Shown here: piece after piece, positions 1-12,545 of the stretch
How positions within the stretch are numbered: the stretch's first letter is position 1
Layout of the letters: every line of letters starts with the position of its first letter
Source of the DNA: Apus apus
Lineage: Eukaryota; Chordata; Aves; Apodiformes; Apodidae
Length of the DNA stretch: 64,000 bases
Direction: 5' to 3'
NCBI RefSeq assembly: GCF_020740795.1
Contig: NC_067282.1
Location: forward strand, 169,848,274-169,912,273
Position numbers and translations under genes: made by a program
Notes under the pieces: model-generated
The model's database searches: none
The model's input: the letters and a program-made list of their open reading frames with translations, nothing else
Told to the model about the DNA's origin: nothing

Positions 1-1838
1 CTGCAGAAGACTGCTGCCAATGGCTCCAGCATTCACTGCTCCACAGCAGTAACTCCCTGCAGAGGAAGGGCTGTAAAGCAGAGGAAGGCTTCTCTGAGCT
101 TGTGGGAGGATGGAGGACAGCACCTTTCCAAGAGCTATATACCCCATCCCATCTCCAGGGGTTCCCACGCCTCGCCCAAACCTTAGATATAGCTCCCCAG
201 TTCAGTTCTCTCTTGCCAGGATACAAGCAGTTCTTCACTTATTCTTGGCAGGAAGACTTGCTTCATAAACAAGTGCTTAAAAAGAAGAAGCAGATGCTCT
301 CCTCCTTCAGCTCATAATGACAGCAAATAACATAATCAGGGGCTGATTACGAGACTGATTTCTACTCTGTAATTTCAGACCTGGAGCAGGTAATGGCGTG
401 TACTGCACACCATGTGCCATAGCTTGCGTGCTGATCATTCCGTGCCGTAACCTCAGCTCCAGCGAGGCAAGGCTTTTTCAGGAGTATTTCTCATTTCTGG
501 GCAAGTTCTCTTAAAGCTGCAAGAGACAGAATAATGTCCTTACTCCACCTGCAACTAAATGTGTGTTTTGAACACGTAATCCATAGTCCACAGGCTGAGA
601 AGATCAGAATCCCAGTAGGACTAGGCAATTTTGCAGGATCCCTTATGAAAATGTCAGCAACTGCACAGTTTGTTCCAATGGTAATAAGCTTAAACAGGGT
701 GTTTAAACATAGTGATTTAATCACTCAAATGATAACCCTCATTATATTGTGTAAACTGTGCCACAAGTTACACTGTGGCAGGAACAGAAAGGGTATCAGA
801 AAAGGAAGATAACAAAAGCTGTACTTTAAACACCATTTTGAGGAAAGAAATGTGAAAGACAAGCAGCAGTTTCAGTGGGAAATACCTGGGGTTGCTGAAT
901 AGAAATAGAAAATTAAATAAAAAACGAAATACAACCTGAGCACAACACAGCTCTGACACTATAAATCAAGCAGAGGAAAGAGGCACAACATTTTCGAAGC
1001 CTGTCAAGCCACACTAAACAGCCAGCTCGTCCCTGGAGTTCCACCAGCTTGCCTGGTGCAGCCTCACAAAGAGTCCTGCATGAAATGTACGGGAGCTGCT
1101 TAAGAAGCAGTAATTCATTGCTTGTAACCAGGCAGAGAGGCTGAGTGGTGGTAATCTCACTGTGCAAGCTGAGAGCTATGCAAAGATAAATGAAGAAAAG
1201 CTTTGGCAAATATTCTGGAAATATCACCATCCTTTCGTTTGACATAATGACCAGCACAAGCATAAAAAAGATTAAATATAAGAAATATTTCTGTTAAGAC
1301 CATTTTTACTATGCTTCCCTCCGAACCCCTTCAGCTCTCCTCATTGATTTCACCTTCCACCACATCGAACACCAGCTTTCTGTCCTACCTCTCAAAACTT
1401 CTCAGAATACAATTGCTGTCACATCATCTCATTTAGAGAAGGATTATTGCTGTCACTCCATCACTAGGAGCATCCTTGGTCACCTGAATCTCCATTTCTC
1501 CCACAAGCCAATGTTTGCCTTCTCCCCATACCATCAGCAAAATCCCTTCCAGCACTCACAAAAGCAACTGTGGGACTTTCCCCACAACCTGTGCAGAAGA
1601 AACAATTTGAGGGAGGATGGTCATGCAGCGAGCTGGCACTTCCACTCCCGTAAGAGGAAAAGAGGGTTCACACTGCCCCTCTTCCTGCCTCCTTTTTTTT
1701 CGCACATCACACATACTTGAAGACTGAGACTAATGCTCTGCATGAGATTTCTGCCATGGCTGGATTCAGGTTAAGTACCCTTAGGTGAAAATATTAATAG
1801 TAGTACATGTCCACTAATGAGACTTGGGAAAAAAATTT
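1..1838. other. Intergenic, no gene seen
   Basis: No open frame here shows a domain, and the two largest on the minus strand (up to 116 codons) have no recognisable content. No transposon or RNA gene was recognised. Confidence 0.6.
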
Positions 1839-2490
1839 TCACAGAATCACAGAATCATCGTGGTTGGAAAAGACCTTGAAGATCATGAAGTCCAACCATA
1901 ACCTAATCTAACAGTTCAGTGCTGAAATCCTGTCCCTAAGCACAACATCTATATTTATTTTAAACAATTCCAGTGATGGTGACTCCACCACCTCCCTGGG
2001 CAGCCAGTTCCAGTGTCCAACCACTCTTTTGGTAAAGAAATTATTCATAATATCTAGTCTAAACCTCCTCTGATACAATTTCAGGCCACTTCCTCTCATC
2101 CTGTCGTTATTCACTTGAGAGAAGAGGCCAGCTCCCACCTCCCTACAACCTCCTTTCAGGTAGTTGTAGAGAGCAATGAGGTTTCCCCTCAGCCTCCTCT
2201 TCTTCAAACTAAACAATCTCAGTTCCCTCAGCCTCTGCTCATAGGACTTTTGTTCCATACCTTTCACCAGCTTGGTAGCTCTCCTCTGGACACATTCCAC
2301 CACCTCAACATCCTTCTTGTAGTGAGAGACCCAGAACTGGACACAGTACTTGAGGTGTGACCTCACCAAGGCTGGGTACAGGGGCACAATCACCTCCCTG
2401 GTCCTGCTGGCCACACTATTCCTGATGCAGGCCAGGATGCCGTTGGCCTTCTTGGCCACCTGGGCAGTTCTTGTGCCTTTTACATCATCT
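1839..2490 (-). mobile_element. CR1 LINE, 5'-truncated, with ORF2 3' end
   Basis: The element runs on the minus strand and ends at 1839 in two copies of the CR1 tail octamer type (GATTCTGTGATTCTGTGA), next to the usual 3' UTR wording about TTGGACTTCATGATC. A 183-codon frame (1908..2459) reads as the C-terminal part of CR1 ORF2, downstream of the reverse-transcriptase core. It includes [38 protein letters not shown] and [20 protein letters not shown]. The catalytic RT motif and endonuclease are missing, so the copy cannot move. 5' truncation at about 2490 is the norm for CR1. The frame has stayed open, so the insertion is not among the oldest here. Confidence 0.95.
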
Positions 2491-5400
2491 TGCTACCGTA
2501 ATCTAATTCATATTAAGACTTTATATTTCCTTTAGTGTTTGTGAAAGACTTCAGAATTTGGATTCACAACCAATGCTGCCACAGGTAAACGGCATATCCT
2601 CAATGTTTAGTCTCATAGATCCTCTTATTAAAAAAGACCAGTTTTTAATAAAGATTTTTCATCAGAGTTCACCAAGATCATGCATTGATTTTATTATTTA
2701 TTTAAAACAACTGTGACCTTTTACAGGCTTACTCAAGGGCTTATCACATTTTTCTATCCAAAATGAAATTGCTTTAATTTTAAGGGTTTATTGTTGTTAT
2801 AAAGATGAGGAATGGCAGCTTACAGCCAATTGTAATAAGGTAGAATGCAATAAATATGGTTTAGTGCAGAGGCTGGCTGCAGTGATCTGCTGATATACAT
2901 CACTGCATGAAAGCCAGCAGATTAAAATAGAAAGAATAACAACTTGCAGAAGTCTTCCAGTAAGTGAAAGAACCAGGAAAGGTGTGCTCTGTGTGCTGAA
3001 CTTCCCTCTTTATCGTCCTCCAGAAAGCTGATAAGGGAGAGGAAGGGCAAAGGCTTTCACCTCAGGGTTTTCCCTGGAAGCAGTGGATGCATGTGACACC
3101 AGCTCCAGCTGGCTTTATGTACAGCCTGGTATCAGCATGCCCCAGGTGTGTTTGTGTCAGTGTTAGCCAATTAATGTGTTTCATTTGCTTTACAAAAATG
3201 GTTTGTTAATTATTTTTTTTTAAATTTGATTTTATTTCCTCTTTATTTGAAAACACAAGATCCTAGGAGATCTGAGGCAGCCTGGTAAAAAGGCAGCAGG
3301 GTTTCTGGCTGTGTTTTGGCAGAGTTTACCTGACATATTTCTTCAAAACCTTTTATTTTTCCTGCAGCATTGCTGGGAGGCTCTAACAAACAGACTTCTT
3401 GCTTTTGTTTCAATACTATCCATGGATACCCAGACCCCTATGGAAGTACAGATGGAACATACATTCATTTGAGAGCAGGGACTGTGATTCTTTCTGGCTA
3501 CCTGTGTCCCTGGAAAAGTCTTCATTGTTGCTGGGAGCAGGCTGGCCCTAAGCAATACCTTGACCTCACCTCTGGCTCTTCTCGTCAGCGCAGCAGCTGG
3601 AGCTTGCTTTGGGCAGAGGGAAGAGCTTCACTGCAGATTTCCAGAGCTGGAGAATTGCAAGCATATCTGTTTACTGAATACTAATAATCTCCATGTGTTA
3701 TGCAGCTTGCCTATCTAATGTCAGCACTCATTCTGCACAGAAGAAAATAATTTGAGGAGAGCCACCTCTGCCAAATCTAAGAGTCAGAAATTCACCTCCT
3801 CTTCTGTATTACAAGCACAATCCCATATTTCAACAATCTCATCTGTCTATCAGGATATTTACCACACTCTGTATTCATCCCCATGGCTGCTGAGCACTCA
3901 CTTATCGAAGCATTTGTCTGTAAAGCGGTCAAGAGGTATCCATTTAATTCTGACCTTCAGAGAAAGGGGGGAAATGCTTAAGTGGCAGCCTGGATTGCAA
4001 ACAGAACAGAGAGCCTTCGCCCTTTGCACCACCATCTAAAATGAGTAGCTTGTGGAGGTCTTTGGTGAACTCAATCAAATTTGCAGCAGACGGTTGTCTG
4101 GGCTGCATCAGGCAGACCACAGCAGCCATGGAAAGGCTGTAATTCATCTCTCACTGGCTCCGTCCTGGGCAGGAGCTGCTCCAAGCTGAGCTGATGGGCT
4201 TAACAGGGCTGCACCTCTGCTGTGAGGTGATTGAGGGGGTCCAGCAAGTAGCTGGAAGGTGTCAGTCTATGCAAAAATACAGAGTTGGGGCTTTTGCACT
4301 TATTTTCCAGAGCTCAGCCTAGGGGTCAAACAAGATCACACAGAGAACCTGTGTGAGAGGGACATTGCAATAAACAAGTCACTGCCAGAACTGTTAATAC
4401 CTTCTTCCATTTCAAAGCATGAAGTTTAATTTCCTCCTTACACCTATGATAGAATTTTGCAGTGTTCAGCATTCTATGTGTACTGTTGATATATAAATAA
4501 CTAATTAGATAAGGCTCTATTTATCTGAGAAAGCCACAGTCTTCTGAAAGCAGCCTCACATCAGAGCAGAGATAGCCTGAGTTGTATAATGCACTCCTGG
4601 CTTTTGAAGAAAAGCCAGGACAAGGCCTGTATCACTTCGTTGACTGAAGGCATATTTTTCCAAAAAAAATCAAAGCCTAAGCTGGATTCCCGAGCCTGTG
4701 TTTAAGCTTGAGAAGTGCAGCTGGATTTTTCTACCTACCAACACCCTTGACCTCAGTGTATGTTCCAAGTATGCTGGAAGTCAGACTAGTTAGGTAGGAG
4801 CCGAGGTCTTGGCACTGTAGCCAAGATGACCATAATGCTCTTCAGTGTTTCAGAGGCATGCAGGAGGCCTTAGCTAAAAACCCCAGCCAAGACATGGCAA
4901 CCATCATGTTTTCCTTCCCTTCCCCAGTACAAGCAGCATTTCAGTGAAAACAGTGCTCCGATTTTCATGTCACGTGCCCTTGTTGCCCTGAGGATTATCT
5001 GTCTCTGCTGCTGATTAACATGTAGGATTTGGTCTCCATTTTAGACTTGGTTAAGTTTTAGACTTGACCTTGAGACTCTAAGTACAGAGGGTGGGAAAGG
5101 GAAAGGATGGAAAAGCACTGGCTAAAGTAAAGAACTAAAATACAACTCTGGCAGCTACTCAGCAAGATTAACCATATATTTATCATTCAGAGAAGTGGTT
5201 TTTTTATAAAAACCCCAACCAAAAACCAGACTTGAGAAAGTCTACTTCAAATTTTATGTCCTCCCTGCTGTCAGAAAACATTACACTGAGTAAAGGGAGA
5301 AAATTCCCCTTTCCCCAAGAAAAAGGTATTCCTTACTGAGAAATAGTTTGCTTTGACCATTTTTGTGGATTGATGGTTGACAAGGCAGCAACAGTCTCAC

Positions 5401-6984
5401 TCTGGCTTTTAAAGCCACATCTATGACAACAGCAATGCCTGAAATCAAGGACAATTTCTGTCTCTGTCTCAGTTCTCAGCAATGAATACAAATCAAATGC
5501 CATTAGACCCCAAGGGTGTCTACCCACAGAGGCTTTTAATAAGATCAAGAGGTGGTAAAGGGTCTCCAGGCAACATAAAAAGGCCACTTTTCATGCTGGA
5601 ATCAGCAGGTTTTGGTAATATTGGACACCTTTTTGAAAAGAACAAGCAGCAGACATCCTGCACCTTCAGTACAAAGCCTGTGCTATCAGAATTAGCCCTA
5701 AGCAACTGTCCAGGATCAGGGCCTTATGGGTGAGAGCTTTACAGATTAATACACTAAAAATCAATCTGGTCAGTCTCAGTTTTTTCTGGAGATATCTCTG
5801 CTGGATTAGCCTTTTTCTATATGAATACCAAATATTTACTCAGCAACGATGTCCTCATGTGCCTGGTGTATTGCAGTGGCTGTTGGCACACTACCTTCTC
5901 ACCCCTTGATTATTTCCTACAGATTTTTAAATTTTAGAATTCTATGCTACCATGATTAGGGTGTCTCATCCCTTGTGTTTCTCATTTTGTGTCACTGCAG
6001 GATCTCTTGTCATCATAAAGAACAAGGAAGTTAAAAGCCAAAGAAATGAGAATGAACTCTTTAATGGCAAAATAAAGTATGGCTAGAGCTGATGACAGCT
6101 GGAGTGCAGACCCTGCACTGATAGCTGTCATGGGGGAGTCTGCAAGGATCCCACATGTCCAGGTGGTTAAGGAAAAAATACTGGGATACATTTTGGGTGA
6201 AGAAGGCAGGTCCGCCCTACAATAATCGGCAGGATGAGATGTGTGCAATAGTTAAAATGGGCCAGAATCCAACAGAGTGTTATTCCTGGCACTTCTCAGA
6301 AGAGCAAATGAGAATACCCATGCTTTGCAGAAGGTGTGCTGGTGGGTAGACAGGTTTTACACTGGGACTGCAACTGTTCTTTTTCCTTCACTACACAGAG
6401 GTGTATGTGTGATGGGATAGGAAGCTCATTGCCGATGTTGTGTTAGCTCAGGGCCAGCATTGGGCCTGATGGAGGAGACAGATGGGCTGGGAGAACAGGC
6501 CATGTTGTGGAGCACCAGTTTGGCAGCAGACTCTGGAGCTTGGTGAGTGCAGAGAGCCAGCCTCTGGTGTTCACAGAAGGTGCTGAGCTGACTGCACTGG
6601 CAAAAGGCACCCCTCTCCTTAGCAAGAGATGAAACTCAGGGTAGACAGCATCAAAGCACTGGTGGCTGCTGGCCAGTATCCTTTAAGCCTGTCTGGAAAG
6701 AGCGCTATTGGGCATGAAGGAGATGGTTCTGCCTGTCTTTTCAGCCCTTATCTTCTTCATTCAGTCTGCTAGAAAGGTAGACAAGCTATTCAAATGACCA
6801 TGGCAGCTCTGTGACACAGGTGCCACTACTGGACTGAGACCAACAACTGATTTCTAATAGTCCAAGTAGCCCTACAGTTAAAGAACTTCTAATTTCACTG
6901 ATACAGACACAGCAAATGGAGCCTGATGTCACACTGCATGGTCTTTCATCCAGAAACTTTATCCAGACAGTGGACAGGAGTCAT
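2491..6984. other. Intergenic, no gene seen
   Basis: Mixed AT-rich DNA. The part at about 2630..2930 is AT-rich and complex, with AATTGTAATAAGG and GCAATAAATATGG, and could be a conserved element. The remaining open frames (up to 104 codons) show nothing recognisable. Confidence 0.6.
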
Positions 6985-7115
6985 AACAAAAGAAATTCCA
7001 ACTAGACATTAGGAAGAAAAATCACCAGAAGGATGAACAAACACAGGACCTGTTGTCCAGAGAGGCTGTAGATTCCCCTCGGTTGCTAAAATGATCACAG
7101 TACTCCAAGAATGAG
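6985..7115 (+). mobile_element. Old CR1 LINE 3' fragment
   Basis: The stretch contains AACTAGACATTAGGAAGAAA followed, after a diverged gap, by TGTTGTCCAGAGAGGCTGTAGATTCCCC. These match in order the CR1 3' segment encoding the end of ORF2 (first LDIRKNFF-like, then LP-REVV-like). The centre is heavily diverged and no tail octamers follow. I read it as an ancient truncated copy in plus orientation, with boundaries good to about 20 bp. Confidence 0.6.
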
Positions 7116-8639
7116 AGAAGTATTTTTCTTCTGCAACTAAGGAGTTTTAAAAACAAAAGTTTCTCTGTGCCACTGTCTCATATACTTCTCCAATTCCACT
7201 CATTATTCACTATATTTGGTTGAACTATGTCAACTTTTAAATTATATATACCCATGAAGCAGATATGCAGTTCACTTATTCAAAATTGGTTTGATAAGTG
7301 AGAACAATTAACAAAATTAACTTCATTTCGTGTCATTCCTAAAAGCTTGTTTTGATTAAGTATCTTCTGAAAGCAAGATATCCTGAGCAAAAGTAGGAAC
7401 TCAAAGCAAAAAAAGGTCATCACATTTTGGTTTTATTTGGTTTGTTGTTACTGACCTTGGATTTATGTTGGACTGGTCAACAGTATATCTCCCAATAAGA
7501 AGGCCTGAGCTTGGTGAAAAAAAAGTTGTCAGATATATTCTAGCATGAAAAGCTATCTCTACATTTCAGTAATTCAGAGAGGGCTACTGTTTTACTGCTG
7601 TTGACTGTTTAATATTTTAAACCACTTCTGATGCAAAAATGTCAAGGCAGATTGCAAAAGAGTACTTACATATACTTTACAACATTCAGTGGAATAATTG
7701 TGCTGCATTTTACATATGATAGTAATGAGCAGCTCGATAGCAGAATGATTGAAAAGTGTCCAAAATCACTGCTTGTCAACAGAGAATTATATTTCGCATG
7801 AGGTTTTTTATACGAGCCTTATCATAAAAAAATCTTTAAAAAGTGGTTAACACCCTCCATGATTTTGCTTTCTCTTTTCTTAACCTCTCCTAAGAGAGGA
7901 TTGTATTCACTTTCTACTGTTATGTCCTAATTAAGATTATTTTCAGGACTTCTGCTGTTGTTTTACATCTTCCTCTCTTTTTTCCACAGGTTGGTACATA
8001 CTTTCATTAGAGAAGCCAGAGTCACTTGGGGTGACCTGCAATCAGGTCAGCCAGCTGGGTTTGGCAGGACTCAGGGAAGCTGAAGGTAAATGCTTGGGCT
8101 TGGAGGGTTGCAAGTAGAGCACATGGAGCCTACCCAAAGTCTTGTGCTGTCTGTCACCCCAGGGCAGTGAACACCATGGACTTCAAAGCTGGTGGCAGTA
8201 CTACAAAGGTGAAGGTTAACAGTAGTTGGATGCAACATAGTTATAGATTCACATGAGTACTCTCTTTCCACACTGAAAAGAAACACAGGCTGAGCACCGT
8301 ATCTGTGGAGGACTGATTTAACAGGTAAATACTTACTAAAGGTTCAACAGTCAGAATCCTAAAGCATAGGCATTAACTACTTCACAGAATATCTTGCAAA
8401 GCCTGTGAAATATATACCAAACTAGCCTGGGCTGAATGAAATTATGCTATTTGAGGGGTGCATGTATTTGTGTGTGCTCAGGTCACCTAAGCCAGCATGC
8501 TAGCACTCTGCATGGCACTCCAAGAACCTCAGCCAGTGTCAGATAAAATGTTGCACCACATTGCAATGTGGATTTTACTGTCTCATCTTTCACAAGCAGT
8601 AAGAGGCACCTGAGAGAATCTGTAGTACAGTTAAAACTA
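7116..8639. other. Intergenic, no gene seen
   Basis: The DNA is AT-rich. About 7740..7900 is complex AT-rich sequence that might be conserved. No ORF worth reporting. Confidence 0.55.
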
Positions 8640-9280
8640 TTCGATATCTAATAGAGTACTTTATTAGTTCCTTCCTTATGGAAGTCTTCTGTTAAATGTT
8701 TGAAATATAATGTCTTGCCTTAGATAAATATGTAATAGGAATTGGGAGTTATTAATGCATCATAAAAAGTCTATTCCAGCAAGAGCAGTTACCTTATTAA
8801 TTAGGAATAGCAATCCTGAAGATTCAGTAATTTATATAATTTTAATTTAGTTCCAAATCTAAACGAAAGTTTAATTATAATTGCACCCAATTCACCCAGA
8901 GGATGAAAGGGCCCATTTAACAAAGGATATTCTGCCTTCATTAAATGATTACAAAAGGACTAGGAATTGATGGTATTTTACAATATTGTTCCAAATCCCA
9001 GGGGATTTGTATCCGATATGCTCCATAACATTTAAGGAAATCAATTTTGGAACCCCAGTAAATGAATCCATAAATTATGCTTTAATATCTCAAAGTGCTT
9101 CATTCCTTGGATGGAATTTGTCACTCCCAGGATCAATACAGAGAGTACAGGGTTAGATGAGCTTTATGGAGAGTAATTAATGTGACTGCAGCATTATACT
9201 ATGCTTCAGCATGTCACATTGGAAATGCATTTGTATCTAAATGAGCAGACATCCCTGTCTTGGAGTGAACTCTAGATATA
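8640..9280. promoter_or_regulatory. TAAT-rich candidate conserved enhancer block
   Basis: This stretch is AT-rich but complex, with no simple-sequence slippage and no transposon features. It carries clustered homeodomain-type cores: TTAATTAG near 8806, TTTAATTATAATTG near 8870 and GTAATTAATG near 9173. It also has many short TAAT/ATTA motifs. Such texture is typical of vertebrate conserved non-coding elements. It lies between DYRK2 and, by known synteny, IFNG. Conservation itself cannot be seen from one sequence. Confidence 0.35.
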
Positions 9281-12200
9281 AAATTTTGCTACAGGTTAAT
9301 TCTCTGTTTCAGAGGAAATAATGGAGACTAACGTTAACCAAACTTGACAAATGCATAGGGAAAAGCAACACCCATAAAAATGATTGAAGCACTTAACACT
9401 AAATAGAGTGACTGTCATGGTCTCAGTGCACAAAAATCAAAATGAACACTGCTTTTCAGCACCAACTTATTGAACAAATATCTCTCTCTGGAGAATACAC
9501 ATGCAAAATTGCCCTCCAGCAAGGTCCAGATATCCTCAGCAAGTGGGCAGCTTGTTTAAAACCCACACAGGGGAATGGTTTGTGGCATCCCTTTGTTCAA
9601 CTACTCTGGCAGAAATAGCAGAAAGCTCTGAGGGAATTATTTGGCTGGAGTGCCAGGTTTTTGACAGGCACTCTCCTACTGGGACTCTGGCCTGAAGTGC
9701 CTCACTCCAAAGCCATTTTTCATGGGTAATGCCAGAGCCCCAGTGGGGTCAGTGGGATCTGCTGTCATCTCTGCTGGCAATTTTGTGCCTGGGTTATAAG
9801 CATTTGGGTTTTGTTACTGTGGACTGAACATAGCTCAAGTCTTCCAGGCCCCCTGCACTTGTGGTGGGAAGGTCCTGGTTGGAGGACACCTACCCCACAT
9901 CAACCATGAGAACATCTCTCTGCCTGCCATTGCTCACCCAAGATGTTGTGTAGAGGAAACCTCTTTTCCTCCTCTGACATGCTTCTGGCTTATTTCTGCT
10001 TGTTTTGGATCATCTACAAGCAGTGGTTTGTTGCCTGCTAGCCTGAGGGCTCGCTGGCCAAGTCAAGGAGCAGGCAGTGTAGGCTGTGCTCAGCCTGATG
10101 GCAATGGGAGCAGCTGGGGCAGACCTTGGCCCTTGCCCTCTGCCCCACACACTGCAAGGTCCTGCCACCACCCCACAGCCCGTCAAGGCTGCACCGTGAT
10201 TTCCAACCTCACCCCTTGTTCTTCAAAGGGAGAGCAAATGAGGGGGGCAGACAGCGACAGCCACCACTGGGCCTCGCAGGACGGGGGCAAGAGCTGGAGC
10301 TGCGCTGCCTCGTGGTGGGAGAGCTGAAAGTTTCCATTCTTGATCCTCATGTACATCTGCAATATTGTCAATCAGTGCTGGGTTTGTTGCACAAGAAAAC
10401 GTGCTGGTACATTCCTGGCAAGCAGCCTTGTGTAAATGCTCTGCTTCTCACACTCTGCTGCTCCCTCAGTCAAGTAAACGTGCTCCTCTTTGGCAACAGC
10501 CAAGACCCCTTGCACTGGGCTCAGCCTCCTCCTGCTCTCTCAAAAGAATCACAGCAGCTTGGCCTGCTTCCTTATTTTCTAGGCCATACCACCATGAAAA
10601 TGGTGCCCACTATTACAAGCATGCACTTTGCCTCGAGGACTAAAAGGAGAGCTTTTGAATCCAGAGTAAAAGGGGTTACTTGGATGTTCCCACTGTAGAA
10701 ACAGCCTGGACGGACACCAGCATGGTGTTGCAGAGCATTTATTTATTGTGTCATTGTTCTCATCTAGCTCTGGCAATTGCAGTATAACTGACAGGAGAGA
10801 CAGGCATTTTTGTCTTAGAGGGAAAAAAAAAAAAGGAAAAAAAAAAAAGCACCTACAGTGTCCCTTGTGGTTTTTCAGCCTCCTTTAATGCTTCCTGCAC
10901 CCAACATGAATTCTGGAATAAGAGAGAGCATTAATACTGTGATCTGCACAATTCACCAGGGTATCCTTCAGTTTATTTTTGGAAACTGGCACGTTACCAC
11001 ATACACATCCTTTTTCCTTAAATCAGAGGAAAGCCTCTGCACATAAGAGAGAACATAATGTTTTAACCTGTTGTAAGATCAGAAAAAGAAAATGCTTCCC
11101 TGTGAAAAAGTGCAAGCAGGCAAAGGGAAAATACAGCGAAAAAGCAGCAAATTCTCTGCCTTTTACAAGGTTAGCACATAAAAACATTAACATTTTCAAT
11201 GTTTTTCTTTCTGATTTCCCTCCCCTCATTATGTTCTAAGGGTATTTTCTCCAGGTTACTCAGCTAAATAGGAGTAAGATGCACCAAATTTAACTTTCTT
11301 TTTCAGATGTTATCAGATACAGTAAAGTAGCAGCCAGACTCATGGATTTTTGCAACAAGGGATGACCCTTCTCCCACAGCTTTCTGCTTTAAAATAATTG
11401 AGGTAGTTAAAGTGTCTCTCCTTTTGTTCTCATAGTTGCAGTCTGCAAGTGATTATACAGGAAAATAAACCCTTTTAGTTTTTCTCTGAGTCTGAGTAGG
11501 AAGAAGACCCTTACATCTAAGGCAATACCAAAGTCCCTGGAAAAGAAGGGTTCCTAGATGTAGGGAGCACAAAACTTACAGCTGTGAAAAATGTTTCCTA
11601 TGGAAGAGCCAGCAGTTCTCCGACAAAGACAAAATGTGACTCCAGAATAGTACAAAACAAGGGCTTCTCTGGGCAATGAAGCAGAGCAGACTGGAGCAAC
11701 TATTCTGGGGACCATAAAGTATAAATGCTCAGACTCAAGGGCAGGCAACATGTCTGTAAGTCAGTCTCCAGGAGACCAAATTTGGATGCCCAAAATTAGA
11801 GGCCGTTTTCTAAAATATGAGCCTGGGTGGAAAATCTTGTGCTGCACATAAGCAACGTACCATTTTTGCAGGCTTATAACCACTTATTCCTAAACCATCA
11901 TTTCTTCAAATATGACCAAAAAAAAACCCTCTTCAATCAAGACAAAGTTATTTGACTTGTCAGAGTTCACAAACTAAGGCAAATATAAAACCCAAACACA
12001 AATAGTTGCAGAATTATAGCCTGATATGTGGAAAATACCCACCTGGTGTGAGGCAAGCTCAAAAAGAACTTTGTCAAGAAAGGTATTTAAAAGCAGTCCC
12101 AGAGAAACAGACTTTAAATTTGCTCAGTTGAAGCATTGTTGTTTTTCCTCAGGGAACTCTGAGCTGCAATGGGGCATGATGGCCCTCCTGCTCCTGGAAA

Positions 12201-12545
12201 ACCAGCCTCTGAGAGCAGTTTTAGAGGAAGAGGCTGCGATGTGGGAAACCCAAAGCCCATCACATTGGGATGCAGACCCCAAACAGCACAAGGCAATGTG
12301 GGGGGACTTAGCCTATGGCACAGTCAGCGGTGAATGGCTTTGGCGACTCTGCAGGTTAGCCCCTTGCAGATGTCACCTGCGGGAGCCACAGTGATGTCCC
12401 ACACCAACAGTTATGTCCTTTGCACACAGACAGGCAACACTTCCTTACTTAGGCAATTGAAATATTTGATGGGGATTAACTAGCTCCTAACTGTGGGTAA
12501 GTTACCAAGCTGATTACTAAGAAGACATTATTCTGTATGACCATA
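9281..12545. other. Intergenic, no gene seen
   Basis: The frame of 190 codons at 10126..10698 is the longest in this stretch. It overlaps several frames in other phases, has no domain, and contains Cys/Ser/Pro-rich low-information sequence. I treat it as chance. Confidence 0.55.
10823..10848. repeat. Poly(A) pair A12-GG-A12
   Basis: Two homopolymer A runs are separated by GG. No retrocopy body was recognised on the 5' side. Confidence 0.85.

Noticed and set aside
10126..10698. 190-codon plus-strand frame
   Set aside because: No domain, signal peptide or splice context, with competing frames in other phases. The sequence shows no codon-level pattern.
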